From: Arthrobacter sp. 9V
Lineage (GTDB): Bacteria > Actinomycetota > Actinomycetes > Actinomycetales > Micrococcaceae
Direction: 5' to 3'
DNA: 64,000 nucleotides
Assembly (NCBI RefSeq): GCF_902506065.1
Contig: NZ_LR732912.1
Coordinates: 1,224,387 to 1,288,386 of the forward strand
Part shown: positions 18,511 to 28,534 of the stretch, piece by piece
How positions within the stretch are numbered: position 1 is the stretch's first letter
How the letters are laid out: every line of letters begins with the position of its first letter
Made by a program: the position numbers and the translations under genes
Notes under the pieces: model-generated
Database searches by the model: none
Seen by the model: only the letters and a program-made list of their open reading frames with translations
Told to the model about the DNA's origin: nothing

Positions 18511-18858
18511 ATGATTGTTGGCATTGGCGTAGACGTCGTAGACATCGAGCGGTTCGGTCGGCAGTTGGAACGGACACCGGGACTCCGGGACCGTCTGTTT
18601 GTTCCTGCCGAGCGGGAACTCAACACCCGGTCCCTGGCCGCCCGTTTCGCGGCCAAGGAGGCTGTGGCCAAAGTACTGGGCGCTCCGGCAGGGATGAACT
18701 GGCAGGATTGCTGGATCGGCCTTGACCAGAACGGGCCTACCGTCCAGGTCAAGGGAACGGTGCTTGCCGTGGCCGAGGCCAAGGGCGTCAAGCGGTGGCA
18801 CCTGTCCATGAGCCACGACGGCGGCATAGCCACGGCTACTGTCCTCGCCGAGGGCTAA
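18511..18858 (+). CDS. acpS: Holo-[acyl-carrier-protein] synthase
   Basis: Transfers 4'-phosphopantetheine from CoA to acyl carrier protein. The 115-residue product shows the family signature [14 protein letters not shown] at the start, then [15 protein letters not shown] and [16 protein letters not shown]. It starts 4 nt after the glmS stop with no clear RBS, so it is probably translated by coupling. It is functionally linked to the nearby coaA (CoA supply). Confidence 0.96.
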   Translation: MIVGIGVDVVDIERFGRQLERTPGLRDRLFVPAERELNTRSLAARFAAKEAVAKVLGAPAGMNWQDCWIGLDQNGPTVQVKGTVLAVAEAKGVKRWHLSMSHDGGIATATVLAEG

Positions 18859-18874
18859 AGGGAATTCATAAGCA

Positions 18875-20452
18875 ATGATCAGCGCCTTCACCGGACAACA
18901 GATCAGGGATGCGGAACAGCCGCTCCTGGACTCCGGTGAGGGCGCTGTTCTTATGCAGCGGGCCGCCTACGGGTTGGCCCAAGTGGTGGCTCGCGAGGTC
19001 AAAAGCAGGCGAAAGCTTGCGGGAGCCAGCGTCAGTGTGCTGGTTGGAAAGGGCAACAACGGCGGCGACGGTCTCTTCGCTGCAGCTTTCCTGGCCGGTC
19101 GCGGGATGCGGACGACGGCGGTACTGGCCGCCCCTGAGGTGCACCAGGAGGGGCTGGCTGCTTTTGTCGCGGCCGGCGGGACTGTTCTGAGGTTGGAAGC
19201 CGCGAACGCGGAAGAACTTGCCGTACTTTGTGCGGGCAATGACGTGATCATCGATGCGCTGCTGGGGACGGGCGCCCGTGGTGGTTTGCGGGACGCCTCG
19301 GCTGAATTGGTGGCGTCGCTCCAGGAGCTGCGTCCACGACTGGTGGTGGCCTGCGATCTCCCCAGCGGACTGGATGCCAACAATGGTGAAGTGCATTGGC
19401 CGGTGCTGGATGCGGACGTCACAGTGACATTTGGCGGCGTCAAAGCCGGGCTTGTGACGGATCCCGGTGAAGGGTGTGCCGGACGCGTGGAGCTGGTGCC
19501 CATCGGGATCGGCAAATCGCTGGAACACAGCCGGCCTGAAGTCCGCCGACTTACGGCCCCGGACCTCGGGGCTTTGCTGCCCGATCCTGGCCGCCGTGCC
19601 CACAAGTATTCACGGGGCGTTTTGGGCGTAGTAGCAGGCTCGCCGCGCTTCGCGGGAGCTGCTGCGCTGAGTGTTCACGCTGCGGCCCTCGCCGGAGCGG
19701 GAATGGTGCGCTATGTCGGGCCTCAGGAAGCGGCGCAGCTGGTGCTGGCCCGAACCCCGGAGGCCCTGTGGGAAAGCGATCACCCCGGCCGTGTCCAAGC
19801 TTGGCTTCTGGGATCCGGGGTTGACGGGGAGGAACAGTTGCAACGGGCAAGGGACGCCGCCGCATTGGCCCTGGCCGATGACTTGCCGGTGGTGGTGGAT
19901 GCCGGGGCTTTGAGCCTCCTGCCGGACCGCTGCCCCGCCCATTGGATACTCACACCGCACGCCGGCGAACTGGCAACATTGCTGAACTCGCTTCCCTCGA
20001 CGGGCAAACGAAGGGTTACCCGCGACGACGTCGAGTCCCGAACACTGCACTATGTGCGGGAGGCCGCTGAACAAACCGGTGCCACAGTGCTTCTGAAGGG
20101 TGCCACCACACTGGTGTCCTCGCCGTCGGGCGTTGTTTTCAGCCAGTCTGAAGGCACTGCGTGGATGGCCACTGCAGGCAGCGGCGATGTCCTTGCCGGC
20201 GTACTGGGGTCCTTGCTGGCACAGTCTGCGGAGTTGATCCGGAGCGACGACGGCGCGTATGCCTCCTTGGGCCTGGACCTCGCCGACCGCTGGGCTGCCC
20301 TGGCCGCCGTTGCCGCGAGCGTTCATGGACGAGCAGGAACCCTGGCATCGGCAGATTTCGACGAAGGTCCTATTACAGCCTCGGCCATCATGACGGCGGT
20401 TCCGCGCGTCATTGGTTCGCTCAGCGCGGAATACGACCCAACAAGACCCTAA
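18875..20452 (+). CDS. nnrD: Bifunctional NAD(P)H-hydrate epimerase / ADP-dependent dehydratase
   Basis: Repairs hydrated NAD(P)H: the N-terminal half epimerises, the C-terminal half dehydrates NAD(P)HX using ADP. The 525-residue fused product has the YjeF-N domain (residues 1-220) with LVGKGNNGGDGLFAA and DLPSGLDANNGE, and the carbohydrate-kinase-like domain (230-525) with HKYSRGVLGVVAGS, LTPHAGELA, LKGATTLV and AGSGDVLAGVLGSLLA. It begins 16 nt after acpS, in the common acpS-nnrD arrangement. The fused form is standard in bacteria. Confidence 0.95.
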   Translation: MISAFTGQQIRDAEQPLLDSGEGAVLMQRAAYGLAQVVAREVKSRRKLAGASVSVLVGKGNNGGDGLFAAAFLAGRGMRTTAVLAAPEVHQEGLAAFVAAGGTVLRLEAANAEELAVLCAGNDVIIDALLGTGARGGLRDASAELVASLQELRPRLVVACDLPSGLDANNGEVHWPVLDADVTVTFGGVKAGLVTDPGEGCAGRVELVPIGIGKSLEHSRPEVRRLTAPDLGALLPDPGRRAHKYSRGVLGVVAGSPRFAGAAALSVHAAALAGAGMVRYVGPQEAAQLVLARTPEALWESDHPGRVQAWLLGSGVDGEEQLQRARDAAALALADDLPVVVDAGALSLLPDRCPAHWILTPHAGELATLLNSLPSTGKRRVTRDDVESRTLHYVREAAEQTGATVLLKGATTLVSSPSGVVFSQSEGTAWMATAGSGDVLAGVLGSLLAQSAELIRSDDGAYASLGLDLADRWAALAAVAASVHGRAGTLASADFDEGPITASAIMTAVPRVIGSLSAEYDPTRP

Positions 20453-20521
20453 GGTTGCTGTCGGTGTCTGGGGGCTTGAGTAGGCTTGCAACAGTTGTTC
20501 GCATCATCAAGAGGAGAACGC

Positions 20522-22819
20522 ATGGAAGTCTGGCCTGGATCGGCTTATCCGCTGGGTGCCACCTTTGACGGCACCGGCACCAACTTCGCGCTGTTTAGCG
20601 AGAAGGCCGAAAAAGTGGAATTGTGTCTCTTCGACGACGACGGCGGGGAAGTCCGCGTAGAGGTTACCGAAGTTGACGGTTATGTTTGGCACTGCTATTT
20701 GCCGCAGGTACAGCCTGGGCAGAAGTACGGATACAGGGTGCACGGCCCCTATGACCCCGATGCCGGTCAACGCTTCAACCCCAACAAGCTGCTGCTGGAC
20801 CCTTACGCCAAGGCCATCCACCGGCAGATCGACTGGGACCCGTCCTTGTTCTCTTACAACATGGGTGACCCGGATTCCCGGAATGACGAGGACTCGGCAC
20901 CGCACATGATGCTGGGCGTGGTCATCAATCCGTTCTTTGACTGGGACGGCGACAAACTCCTGAGGATTCCGTACCACAAGTCGGTCATTTACGAAGCCCA
21001 CGTCAAGGGCCTCACGCAAATGCACCCCGAGGTTCCCGAGGAACAGCGCGGCACCTATGCCGGTGTCGCCCACCCTGCAGTTATTTCGCATCTGCAGAAG
21101 CTGGGCATCACCGCGATCGAGCTCATGCCGGTGCACCAGTTCGTCAACGACGGCATCCTGCAGGACAAGGGCCTGAACAACTACTGGGGCTACAACACCA
21201 TCGGGTTCTTTGCACCCCACAACAGCTACAGCTCCAAGGGCGATACCGGACAGCAGGTCCAGGACTTCAAAGCCATGGTGCGGGCGCTGCACACGGCCGG
21301 CATCGAAGTCATCCTGGACGTCGTGTACAACCACACCGCCGAGGGAAACCACCTCGGACCCACGCTGTCATTCAAGGGCATCGACAACTCCGCGTACTAC
21401 CGCTTGGTGGAAGATGACCAGAAGTACTACATGGACTACACCGGCACGGGCAACTCGCTGAACGTCCGCAGCCCACACTCCCTCCAACTGCTCATGGACT
21501 CCCTGCGCTACTGGGTTACCGAGATGCACGTTGACGGATTCCGGTTCGACCTCGCCTCCACGCTGGCACGCGAGTTCTATGACGTAGACAAACTGTCCAC
21601 GTTCTTCGAACTGATCCAGCAGGACCCGGTAGTCTCCCAGGTGAAGCTCATCGCGGAGCCGTGGGACGTTGGACCCGGCGGCTACCAGGTGGGCAACTTC
21701 CCGCCGCAGTGGACGGAATGGAACGGCCAATACCGCGATACCGTGCGTGACTTCTGGCGCGGTGAACCCTCCACCCTTGGCGAGTTCGCTTCCCGCCTGA
21801 CAGGCTCGGCGGATCTCTATGAACACTCGGGGCGCCGTCCTGTGGCGTCCATCAACTTCGTCACCGCGCACGACGGTTTCACTCTGGCCGACCTTGTGTC
21901 ATACAACGAGAAACACAACGAGGCCAACGGCGAAGACAACAACGACGGCGAATCCCACAACCGTTCCTGGAACTGCGGTGCCGAGGGGCCCACGGACGAT
22001 CCCACCGTTCTTGGCCTGCGGGCACGTCAGCAGCGCAACTTCATTGCCTCGCTGTTCCTGTCCCAGGGCGTTCCCATGCTTCTGCACGGCGACGAACTTG
22101 GCAGGACACAGAACGGCAACAACAACGGCTACTGCCAGGACTCCGAACTCACCTGGATCAACTGGGACAACGTGGACCAGCCCCTGATCGAGTTCACCGC
22201 AGCGGTCAGCGCACTCCGGGCCAAACACCCCAGCCTGCGTCGCAGCCGTTTCTTCGATGGCCGTCCTGTGCTTCGCGGTGAAGGCGAGCGGCTCCCGGAC
22301 ATCGTATGGCTCGATGCCGACGCCAGCACCATGTCTCCGTCCGATTGGGACGAAGCTCTGGGACGCTCCGTGGGCGTGTTCCTCAATGGTGACGGCATCC
22401 ATGGCCAGGATACCCAGGGCCGTCGCATCACCGACGTCAACTTCCTGCTGTACTTCAACGCCGACCAAGAGGAGGTGGGCTTCCGGATTCCTTCCGACGA
22501 GTACGCGCCGGCCTGGGATGTCATGATCGATACCGCTGGAGAAGGTGCTGAAGCGGGCGTCATCAAGCCGGACCAGATCCTGATGGTAGGCGGAAAGTCA
22601 CTGGTGGTACTCCGAGCCCACAGCACTCCGGAAATTGAACCCGATCACTCGGTGGCAGCTTCCCTTGCTGCGTTGACGCAGACCAGCACTCCGGAAACTG
22701 CATCCATCACGGCCCCTGCTGTGACCTCCTTGCCCTTCGATTACAAGGGTTCCGAGGCTGAGGCTTCTGAGTCCGAAGCGGACGATGATGAAGGTGAAAC
22801 GGAGGAGACGGAAGCATGA
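20522..22819 (+). CDS. glgX: Glycogen debranching enzyme GlgX
   Basis: GH13 isoamylase-type enzyme that removes alpha-1,6 branches from limit-dextrins and feeds maltodextrin to TreY/TreZ. The 765-residue product starts at the ATG after GAGGAGAACGC. It has an N-terminal CBM48 domain ([19 protein letters not shown]), then the catalytic barrel with [22 protein letters not shown] (nucleophile Asp), LIAEPWDVG (acid Glu) and FVTAHDGFT. The last 70 residues, after [11 protein letters not shown], are an acidic low-complexity tail ([21 protein letters not shown]) beyond the usual GlgX end. It overlaps treY by 4 nt. Confidence 0.95.
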   Translation: MEVWPGSAYPLGATFDGTGTNFALFSEKAEKVELCLFDDDGGEVRVEVTEVDGYVWHCYLPQVQPGQKYGYRVHGPYDPDAGQRFNPNKLLLDPYAKAIHRQIDWDPSLFSYNMGDPDSRNDEDSAPHMMLGVVINPFFDWDGDKLLRIPYHKSVIYEAHVKGLTQMHPEVPEEQRGTYAGVAHPAVISHLQKLGITAIELMPVHQFVNDGILQDKGLNNYWGYNTIGFFAPHNSYSSKGDTGQQVQDFKAMVRALHTAGIEVILDVVYNHTAEGNHLGPTLSFKGIDNSAYYRLVEDDQKYYMDYTGTGNSLNVRSPHSLQLLMDSLRYWVTEMHVDGFRFDLASTLAREFYDVDKLSTFFELIQQDPVVSQVKLIAEPWDVGPGGYQVGNFPPQWTEWNGQYRDTVRDFWRGEPSTLGEFASRLTGSADLYEHSGRRPVASINFVTAHDGFTLADLVSYNEKHNEANGEDNNDGESHNRSWNCGAEGPTDDPTVLGLRARQQRNFIASLFLSQGVPMLLHGDELGRTQNGNNNGYCQDSELTWINWDNVDQPLIEFTAAVSALRAKHPSLRRSRFFDGRPVLRGEGERLPDIVWLDADASTMSPSDWDEALGRSVGVFLNGDGIHGQDTQGRRITDVNFLLYFNADQEEVGFRIPSDEYAPAWDVMIDTAGEGAEAGVIKPDQILMVGGKSLVVLRAHSTPEIEPDHSVAASLAALTQTSTPETASITAPAVTSLPFDYKGSEAEASESEADDDEGETEETEA

Positions 22820-25128
22820 GGACGCCTGTTTCAACCTACCGGCTCCAGATTCGCCCAAGTTTCACCTTGCAGGACGCAGCTGAGCTCACAGGATATTTGC
22901 GTTCTTTGGGAATCGACTGGGTTTACGTCTCACCGATCCTGACTGCCGAGAAGGGCTCGGATCACGGCTATGACGTGACTGATCCCTCCAGTGTTGATCC
23001 CTCCCGGGGAGGCCCCGAAGGCCTTGCCGCGCTGTCCAAGGCAGCAAAGGACAAGGGGTTGGGCCTGCTTGCTGACATTGTGCCCAATCACATGGGCGTT
23101 GCGTCGCCAAAGCAAAACGCCTGGTGGTGGCAGCTGCTCAAGGAAGGCCGCGGTTCAAAATATGCCGAGGCATTCGACGTCGACTGGGATTTCGGCGGAG
23201 GGAAGATCCGCATCCCCGTCCTGGGGAGCGATGACGACCTGGACGAACTGAAAATCGTGGACGACGAACTGCGGTACTACGACCACAGTTTTCCGCTCGC
23301 CGACGGGACCTATGCCTCCGGGGACAACCCGCGCGAGGTCCATGCACGGCAGCACTATGAGTTGGTGGGCTGGCGCAGGGCCGACGCCGATCTGAACTAC
23401 CGCCGGTTCTTCGCCGTGAACACCCTGGCCGGTGTGCGCGTTGAGGTTCCGTGGGTTTTTGATGAGTCCCATGCAGAGATCGTCCGTTGGTTCCGTGATG
23501 GCCTGGTGGACGGGCTAAGAATCGACCACCCGGATGGGCTTGCAGATCCCGAGGGCTACCTCGCACGGCTTCGCGAGGCGACCGGAGGGGCGTACCTTCT
23601 TGTCGAGAAAATTCTGGAACCGGGGGAGCAGCTGCCGGACAGCTTCGAGTGCGAAGGGACCACGGGATACGACGCCTTGGCTGACGTCGACCGTCTTTTT
23701 GTGGACCCGGCTGCGGAGGAGTACCTGAACTCCCTCGACGCCCGACTCCGGAATGCAGAGGCTCCAGCGGATTACCATGCCATGATTCATGCGACCAAGC
23801 GCCGGATCGCCGATGGCATCCTGCGCTCGGAAGTCCTGCGGCTGGCCCGTCTTGTGCCTGAATCGCTGGAACTGCCGTTCGCCAAGGTAGCCGATGCCCT
23901 GGCGGAAGTCATCTGCTGTTTCCCCATCTACCGGACGTATCTGCCCTATGGCGGGAAGACGCTGATCGAGTCCGTTGAGAGCGCCGCCAAGCAGCGCCCT
24001 GACCTGGCAACTGTCCTCAGCCACCTTCAGCCGCTCCTGCTGGATGAGTCGAGTCTGCTGGCTCAGCGTTTCCAGCAGACTTCCGGCATGGTCATGGCCA
24101 AGGGCGTGGAGGACACCGCATTCTTCCGTTACACCCGGCTTGGGTCACTGACGGAAGTCGGCGCGGATCCCACGGAATTCTCCCTTCCCGGCAATGTCTT
24201 CCACGAGCGCATGGCCCGGCGTCAGGAGCTTCTGCCGCTGTCCATGACAACGCTGAGCACCCATGACACCAAGCGGAGCGAGGATGCCAGGGCGAGGATC
24301 TCCATCATTTCGGAGGCTGTACCGGAATGGGAGCTTTTCCTGGGCATCGTCCATGAACTCGCACCCATCCCGGATGGACCCCTCTCCGCATTGGTGTGGC
24401 AGTCGATCGCAGGCGCGTGGCCGGCAGATCGCCAGCGGCTACAGTCCTATGCGTTGAAAGCGGCACGTGAAGCCGGGAACTCCACCAACTGGACCGATCC
24501 CAACCAGGAGTTCGAGCGCCAGCTGGCAGCCGCCGTCGACGCCGTTTTTGATGTTCCGGAAGTAGCGGCCGCCCTGACGAACTTCGTCAACGAGCTCGAA
24601 CCCTACGGAACGTCCAACTCGCTCTCTGCCAAGCTCATCCAGCTGACCATGCCCGGCGTCCCGGACGTTTACCAAGGGACGGAATTCAGGGACGGTTCAC
24701 TGACCGACCCGGACAACCGGCGCCCGGTGGATTTCAAGGCTCGCATGGCCGCCCTGGAAGAGTTGGACGCTGGTGCCAAGCCTGCGTTCACGGATGAAGC
24801 CGCCAAGTTGCTGGTGGTTTCGCGTGCACTGAGGCTGCGCCGCGACAGGCCGGAGCTGTTCGCCGGTTACCTTCCGGTGGCTGCCCACGGCGCCGCGGCG
24901 GGACACGTGGTGGCGTTCGATCGAGGAGCAGAACGTCGGGGAGCCCTCACAGTTGCCACCCGCCTGCCCAAACGCCTGGCCCGGGAGGGCGGTTGGCGGG
25001 ACACGGCAATTGAGCTGACAGTGGACTGCCGGGACGAACTCACCGGTGCCAGCTACAGGGCCGGTAGCGTCCCTTTGGCCACCTTGCTGGAGCACTACCC
25101 GGTGGCCTTGCTGGTTCCCACGGACTGA
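22816..25128 (+). CDS. treY: Malto-oligosyltrehalose synthase
   Basis: GH13 enzyme that isomerises the reducing-end alpha-1,4 bond of maltodextrin to an alpha,alpha-1,1 trehalose bond. The 770-residue product begins [21 protein letters not shown], typical of TreY, with [37 protein letters not shown] and [17 protein letters not shown]. The ATGA overlap with glgX implies coupled translation. A 14-bp perfect inverted repeat separates it from treZ. Confidence 0.97.
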   Translation: MRTPVSTYRLQIRPSFTLQDAAELTGYLRSLGIDWVYVSPILTAEKGSDHGYDVTDPSSVDPSRGGPEGLAALSKAAKDKGLGLLADIVPNHMGVASPKQNAWWWQLLKEGRGSKYAEAFDVDWDFGGGKIRIPVLGSDDDLDELKIVDDELRYYDHSFPLADGTYASGDNPREVHARQHYELVGWRRADADLNYRRFFAVNTLAGVRVEVPWVFDESHAEIVRWFRDGLVDGLRIDHPDGLADPEGYLARLREATGGAYLLVEKILEPGEQLPDSFECEGTTGYDALADVDRLFVDPAAEEYLNSLDARLRNAEAPADYHAMIHATKRRIADGILRSEVLRLARLVPESLELPFAKVADALAEVICCFPIYRTYLPYGGKTLIESVESAAKQRPDLATVLSHLQPLLLDESSLLAQRFQQTSGMVMAKGVEDTAFFRYTRLGSLTEVGADPTEFSLPGNVFHERMARRQELLPLSMTTLSTHDTKRSEDARARISIISEAVPEWELFLGIVHELAPIPDGPLSALVWQSIAGAWPADRQRLQSYALKAAREAGNSTNWTDPNQEFERQLAAAVDAVFDVPEVAAALTNFVNELEPYGTSNSLSAKLIQLTMPGVPDVYQGTEFRDGSLTDPDNRRPVDFKARMAALEELDAGAKPAFTDEAAKLLVVSRALRLRRDRPELFAGYLPVAAHGAAAGHVVAFDRGAERRGALTVATRLPKRLAREGGWRDTAIELTVDCRDELTGASYRAGSVPLATLLEHYPVALLVPTD

Positions 25129-25133
25129 TTGCC

Positions 25134-25172
25134 TGACGGTGCGATCACCGCATCGCGTTGATCGCACCGTCA
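25134..25172 (+). repeat. 14-bp perfect inverted repeat between treY and treZ
   Basis: TGACGGTGCGATCA (25134-25147) and TGATCGCACCGTCA (25159-25172), with an 11-nt loop, form a perfect stem 5 nt after the treY stop. No T-run follows. It may be an RNA hairpin that sets TreY/TreZ stoichiometry, or a protein-binding palindrome. Confidence 0.85.
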
Positions 25173-25218
25173 ACACCGTCATTGCAAAGCACGCTTGAAA
25201 CACGTACAGGGGAGCATG

Positions 25219-26991
25219 ATGCTGGAGCACGCTGCTGGAAAAAATCTTTACGATCTCTGGGCGCCGAACGCCGATTCAGTACGGTTGCTCGCCGACGGCC
25301 GCGAGTACGCCATGGAGAGACTTCACGACGGCGCCGCTGCCGGATGGTGGCGGGCGCCGGCTGGCGTGGCCGCCCAGGAAGGCGACGGGACGCGGTACGG
25401 CTACATCCTGGACGGGGAAGGCCCGTTTCCCGATCCGCGCTCGCGGAGGCAGCCGGACGGTGTTCACGAACTGTCCGCCACCTTCGATCCCTCCGCCCAT
25501 GAGTGGAAAGACAGCGAATGGAAGGGGCGGAGCCTCAAGGGTTCGGTCATCTACGAACTGCACTTGGGCACCTTCACCCCCGAGGGCACGTTGGATGCCG
25601 CTGCCGCAAAACTGGACTACTTGGTGGAGCTTGGCGTCGATTTCATAGAGTTGCTCCCGGTCAACGGGTTCAACGGTGTCCACAACTGGGGATACGACGG
25701 CGTCCTTTGGTACGCCGTGCACGAGCCGTACGGTGGCCCGGCAGCGTATCAGCGCTTTGTGGATGCGGCGCATGCTGCGGGCTTGGGCGTCATCCAGGAC
25801 GTTGTCTATAACCACCTCGGCCCAAGCGGCAACTACCTGCCGAAGTTCGGCCCGTACCTGAAATCAGGGGAGGGCAACACCTGGGGTGATTCTGTAAACC
25901 TTGATGGTGCAGGTTCGGACGACGTCCGCCGCTACATCCTGGAGAATGCGGCGATGTGGCTCCGGGATTACCACGTAGACGGACTCCGTCTCGATGCCGT
26001 GCATGCCTTGCGCGATGAGCGTGCCGTTCACATCCTCGAGGAGTTCGGGGCATTGGGAGACGAGGTGGAGGCAGCAACGGGGATCCCCAGGACGCTGATT
26101 GCGGAATCGGATCTGAACAACCCGCGGCTCATTTACCCACGCCAAGACAACGGCTACGGGCTGGAAGGCCAATGGAGCGACGATTTTCACCACGCCGTGC
26201 ACGTCAACCTCAGCGGGGAGACCACCGGGTACTACGCGGACTTCGACTCGCTCGCAGTCCTGGCCAAGGTCCTGGAACACGGCTTCCTCCACGATGGCAG
26301 CTACTCCAGTTTCCGGGGGAGGCACCACGGCCGGCCTATCCGGCACGATCTTGCACACCCCTCCGCGCTTGTTGTCTGCCTGCAGAACCATGACCAAATC
26401 GGAAACCGGGCAACCGGCGACCGCCTCACGGCCTCGTTGTCCTACGGAAAGCTGGCCATCGGCGCAGTGCTGACCATGACGTCCCCCTTCACGCCCATGC
26501 TGTTCATGGGTGAGGAGTTTGCTGCCTCCACCCCGTGGCAGTTCTTCACCTCCCACCCGGAACCTGAGCTTGGTAAAGCCACAGCCGAAGGGCGCATCAA
26601 GGAGTTCGAACGCATGGGATGGGACCCGGCGGTTGTTCCCGATCCACAGGACCCGGAGACCTTCCAACGCTCCAAACTCAAGTGGGACGAAGCGGCCGAG
26701 GGGGAACACGCCCGCTTGCTGCAGCTCTACAAGGATTTGGCACAACTGCGCCGTAACATCCCGGAGCTGGTGGACGGCGGCTTCGGCGCGACGTCCGTTG
26801 AGTTCGACGACGACGAACATTGGCTGCAGTTTTCCCGCGGAACAGTGCGCGTAGTCTGCAACTTTGGGGATGAAGCACTCGGGACGCCCCTGGACGGCTC
26901 CGTGTTGCTCGCTACCGACGACGAAGCAGTACTGGAAGACGGCACTTTGACGCTTCCCGGCGGTAGCGCCGCCGTCGTACGCGTCCTCTAA
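25219..26991 (+). CDS. treZ: Malto-oligosyltrehalose trehalohydrolase
   Basis: GH13 enzyme that releases trehalose from the TreY product. The ATG at 25219 ([20 protein letters not shown]) is preferred because AGGGGAG lies 4 nt upstream; it gives 590 residues. A second ATG is at 25216. The N-terminal CBM48-like domain is followed by the barrel with [25 protein letters not shown] (nucleophile Asp), [12 protein letters not shown] (acid Glu) and [14 protein letters not shown]. Together with glgX and treY it forms a complete route from glycogen to trehalose. Confidence 0.96.
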   Translation: MLEHAAGKNLYDLWAPNADSVRLLADGREYAMERLHDGAAAGWWRAPAGVAAQEGDGTRYGYILDGEGPFPDPRSRRQPDGVHELSATFDPSAHEWKDSEWKGRSLKGSVIYELHLGTFTPEGTLDAAAAKLDYLVELGVDFIELLPVNGFNGVHNWGYDGVLWYAVHEPYGGPAAYQRFVDAAHAAGLGVIQDVVYNHLGPSGNYLPKFGPYLKSGEGNTWGDSVNLDGAGSDDVRRYILENAAMWLRDYHVDGLRLDAVHALRDERAVHILEEFGALGDEVEAATGIPRTLIAESDLNNPRLIYPRQDNGYGLEGQWSDDFHHAVHVNLSGETTGYYADFDSLAVLAKVLEHGFLHDGSYSSFRGRHHGRPIRHDLAHPSALVVCLQNHDQIGNRATGDRLTASLSYGKLAIGAVLTMTSPFTPMLFMGEEFAASTPWQFFTSHPEPELGKATAEGRIKEFERMGWDPAVVPDPQDPETFQRSKLKWDEAAEGEHARLLQLYKDLAQLRRNIPELVDGGFGATSVEFDDDEHWLQFSRGTVRVVCNFGDEALGTPLDGSVLLATDDEAVLEDGTLTLPGGSAAVVRVL

Positions 26992-27030
26992 GCCGCACAA
27001 AGCGAGGTGACGGCGCCCACATAGGGCGGT

Positions 27031-27271
27031 TTCTAGTGGTCGTTGCAACACTGCTGGTGTTATGTGGTCATTAGTAGATCACGCAGACGCTCGGCTGGGG
27101 TATCCCAGTCGAGCGTTTTGCGTGGGCGGCCGTTGAGTTCCTGGGCGACGTAGCCTCCCTCTGCTCAGGGGTAGATCTCGCAAACTTCCGGGACTCCGAG
27201 GAAACATCGCTTAAATGCGGCACGGTCGTTGCAACTCCCAAAAATCTAGGGTGTTGCAACGACCGCTAGAA
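27031..27271. mobile_element. 241-bp IS30-family remnant (MITE-like, both ends kept)
   Basis: The ends are 21-bp inverted repeats that match at 20 positions: TTCTAG-T-GGTCGTTGCAACAC (27031-27051) and its complement with C at the variable site (27251-27271). A third copy of the core GGTCGTTGCAAC lies inside at 27224-27235. The interior encodes only the last part of an IS30-type transposase on the minus strand. An intact IS30 element is about 1 kb or more, so most of the inside is deleted. Confidence 0.85.
27060..27167 (-). pseudogene. IS30-family transposase, C-terminal fragment
   Basis: Read on the minus strand, about 30 codons give VAQELNGRPRKTLDWDTP and then AERLRDLLMTT with a TAA stop at 27060-27062. 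This matches the C-terminal end of IS30-family DDE transposases (a pattern such as LNxRPRKTLxWxTPAExL). An in-frame TGA stands just upstream (27165-27167), and the catalytic DDE residues are missing. It cannot be functional. Confidence 0.85.
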
Positions 27272-27313
27272 CCCAAGTAGCGGACGGCGCCGTCACCTCT
27301 CTTTCGGCAGTGG

Positions 27314-27327
27314 CAGGATGGTACGTA
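27314..27327 (+). promoter_or_regulatory. Possible leaderless promoter -10 of the aldo/keto reductase
   Basis: CAGGAT (27314-27319) stands 7 nt before the ATG at 27327. The first base departs from TANNNT, so this is a weaker example than others in the window. Confidence 0.4.
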
Positions 27328-28364
27328 TGACTTATTCGGCTGCGGAAAACCGCTACGAAACCATGCCCTATCGCCGCGTCGGACGCAGCGGGCTGAAGCT
27401 CCCCGCGATCTCGCTGGGCCTCTGGCACAACTTCGGCGATGACAAACGGTTCGACGAACAGCGCGCCATCCTGCGCCGCGCGTTCGATCTGGGTGTCAAC
27501 CACTTCGACCTCGCCAACAACTACGGGCCGCCGGATGGCTCGGCGGAGACCAACTTCGGGCGTCACCTGAAGGACGACTTCAAGCCGTACCGTGACGAAC
27601 TGGTCATCTCCACCAAAGCGGGCTACTACATGTGGCCCGGCCCCTACGGGGAGTGGGGGTCCCGCAAATACCTGATCTCCAGCCTGGACCAGTCACTGGA
27701 GCGGATGGGCTTGGACTACGTGGACATCTTCTACAGCCACCGTCCCGATCCTGAGACGCCACTTGAAGAGACCATGGGCGCGCTGGATTACGCTGTCCGG
27801 TCCGGCAAGGCCCTTTACGCAGGAATCTCGTCCTACACACCGGAACAGACGATCGAAGCGGCCCGGATACTGAAGGAACTCGGCACACCTTTGCTGATCC
27901 ATCAGCCCAGCTATTCCATGCTGAACCGGTGGACGGAGAACGGCTCCCCCAACCTGTATGAGTCCTTGGACCAAGTGGGCGCCGGTTCCATCGCGTTCTC
28001 GCCGCTGGCACAGGGCATGCTCACCAACCGGTACCTCAACGGTGTGCCGGCCGACTCCCGTGCAGCGAAGGAACGGTTCCTGTCCGAGTCTGCGCTGACG
28101 GAAGACAAGCTTGACCGCGTGCGAGGGCTGAACGCGATCGCCGAGGGGCGTGGACAGACACTGGCCCAGATGGCCATCGCGTGGATCCTCCGGGATCAGC
28201 CCAAGGGCTCGCCTGTGACTTCTGCCCTTGTTGGTGCTTCCAGCGTGGCCCAGCTTGAGGACACTCTCAGCGCCATCAACAACCTGAAGTTCACCGCAGA
28301 TGAGCTGACGGCCATTGATGAGTTCGCCGTGGAGTCGGACATCAATCTGTGGGCACAGAAGTAA
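27327..28364 (+). CDS. Aldo/keto reductase, YghZ (L-glyceraldehyde-3-phosphate reductase) type
   Basis: NADPH-dependent reductase resembling E. coli YghZ, which reduces L-glyceraldehyde-3-phosphate and methylglyoxal. The 345-residue product begins MTYSAAENRYETMPYRRVGR and shows the AKR tetrad: Asp in FDLANNYGPP, Tyr in the same motif, Lys in VISTKAGYYMWPGPYG and His in DIFYSHRPDP. The C-terminus has the cofactor-binding VTSALVGASSVAQLEDTL. The ATG at 27327 is preferred over 27318 by spacing from the putative -10 box. The physiological substrate is not known. Confidence 0.88.
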   Translation: MTYSAAENRYETMPYRRVGRSGLKLPAISLGLWHNFGDDKRFDEQRAILRRAFDLGVNHFDLANNYGPPDGSAETNFGRHLKDDFKPYRDELVISTKAGYYMWPGPYGEWGSRKYLISSLDQSLERMGLDYVDIFYSHRPDPETPLEETMGALDYAVRSGKALYAGISSYTPEQTIEAARILKELGTPLLIHQPSYSMLNRWTENGSPNLYESLDQVGAGSIAFSPLAQGMLTNRYLNGVPADSRAAKERFLSESALTEDKLDRVRGLNAIAEGRGQTLAQMAIAWILRDQPKGSPVTSALVGASSVAQLEDTLSAINNLKFTADELTAIDEFAVESDINLWAQK

Positions 28365-28384
28365 CCTCCTGGAACTGACATAAA

Positions 28385-28424
28385 ACAGCGGAAGCCGGTA
28401 GGGAACAAAACCGGCTTCCGCTGT
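28385..28424 (+). terminator. Intrinsic terminator after the aldo/keto reductase
   Basis: ACAGCGGAAGCCGGT (28385-28399) and ACCGGCTTCCGCTGT (28410-28424) form a perfect 15-bp stem. It is followed closely by TACAAT (28431-28436), a possible -10 box for ino1. Confidence 0.85.
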
Positions 28425-28534
28425 GTTGGCTACAATGCAAGTGTGCGCCGAATGGCGCCGTGCCAATCAGACGTGCCCTGGTCTCTGTCAGGGAAGCGCC
28501 TGGCACCTGAGGTTATTTCTCAAAAAGGAGTTCC

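Larger units (their letters stand above)
27004..27299 (+). terminator. Probable treZ terminator stem split by an IS relic
   Basis: GAGGTGACGGCGCC (27004-27017) pairs perfectly with GGCGCCGTCACCTC (27286-27299). AAAG before the left arm and CTTT after the right arm extend it, giving a terminator-like shape with a short T-run. The two arms are now 268 bp apart because the IS30 relic lies in the loop. Confidence 0.65.

Noticed and set aside
16602-18833. 743-codon minus-strand frame across glmS
   Set aside because: It is a shadow of glmS and acpS with no RBS or domain.
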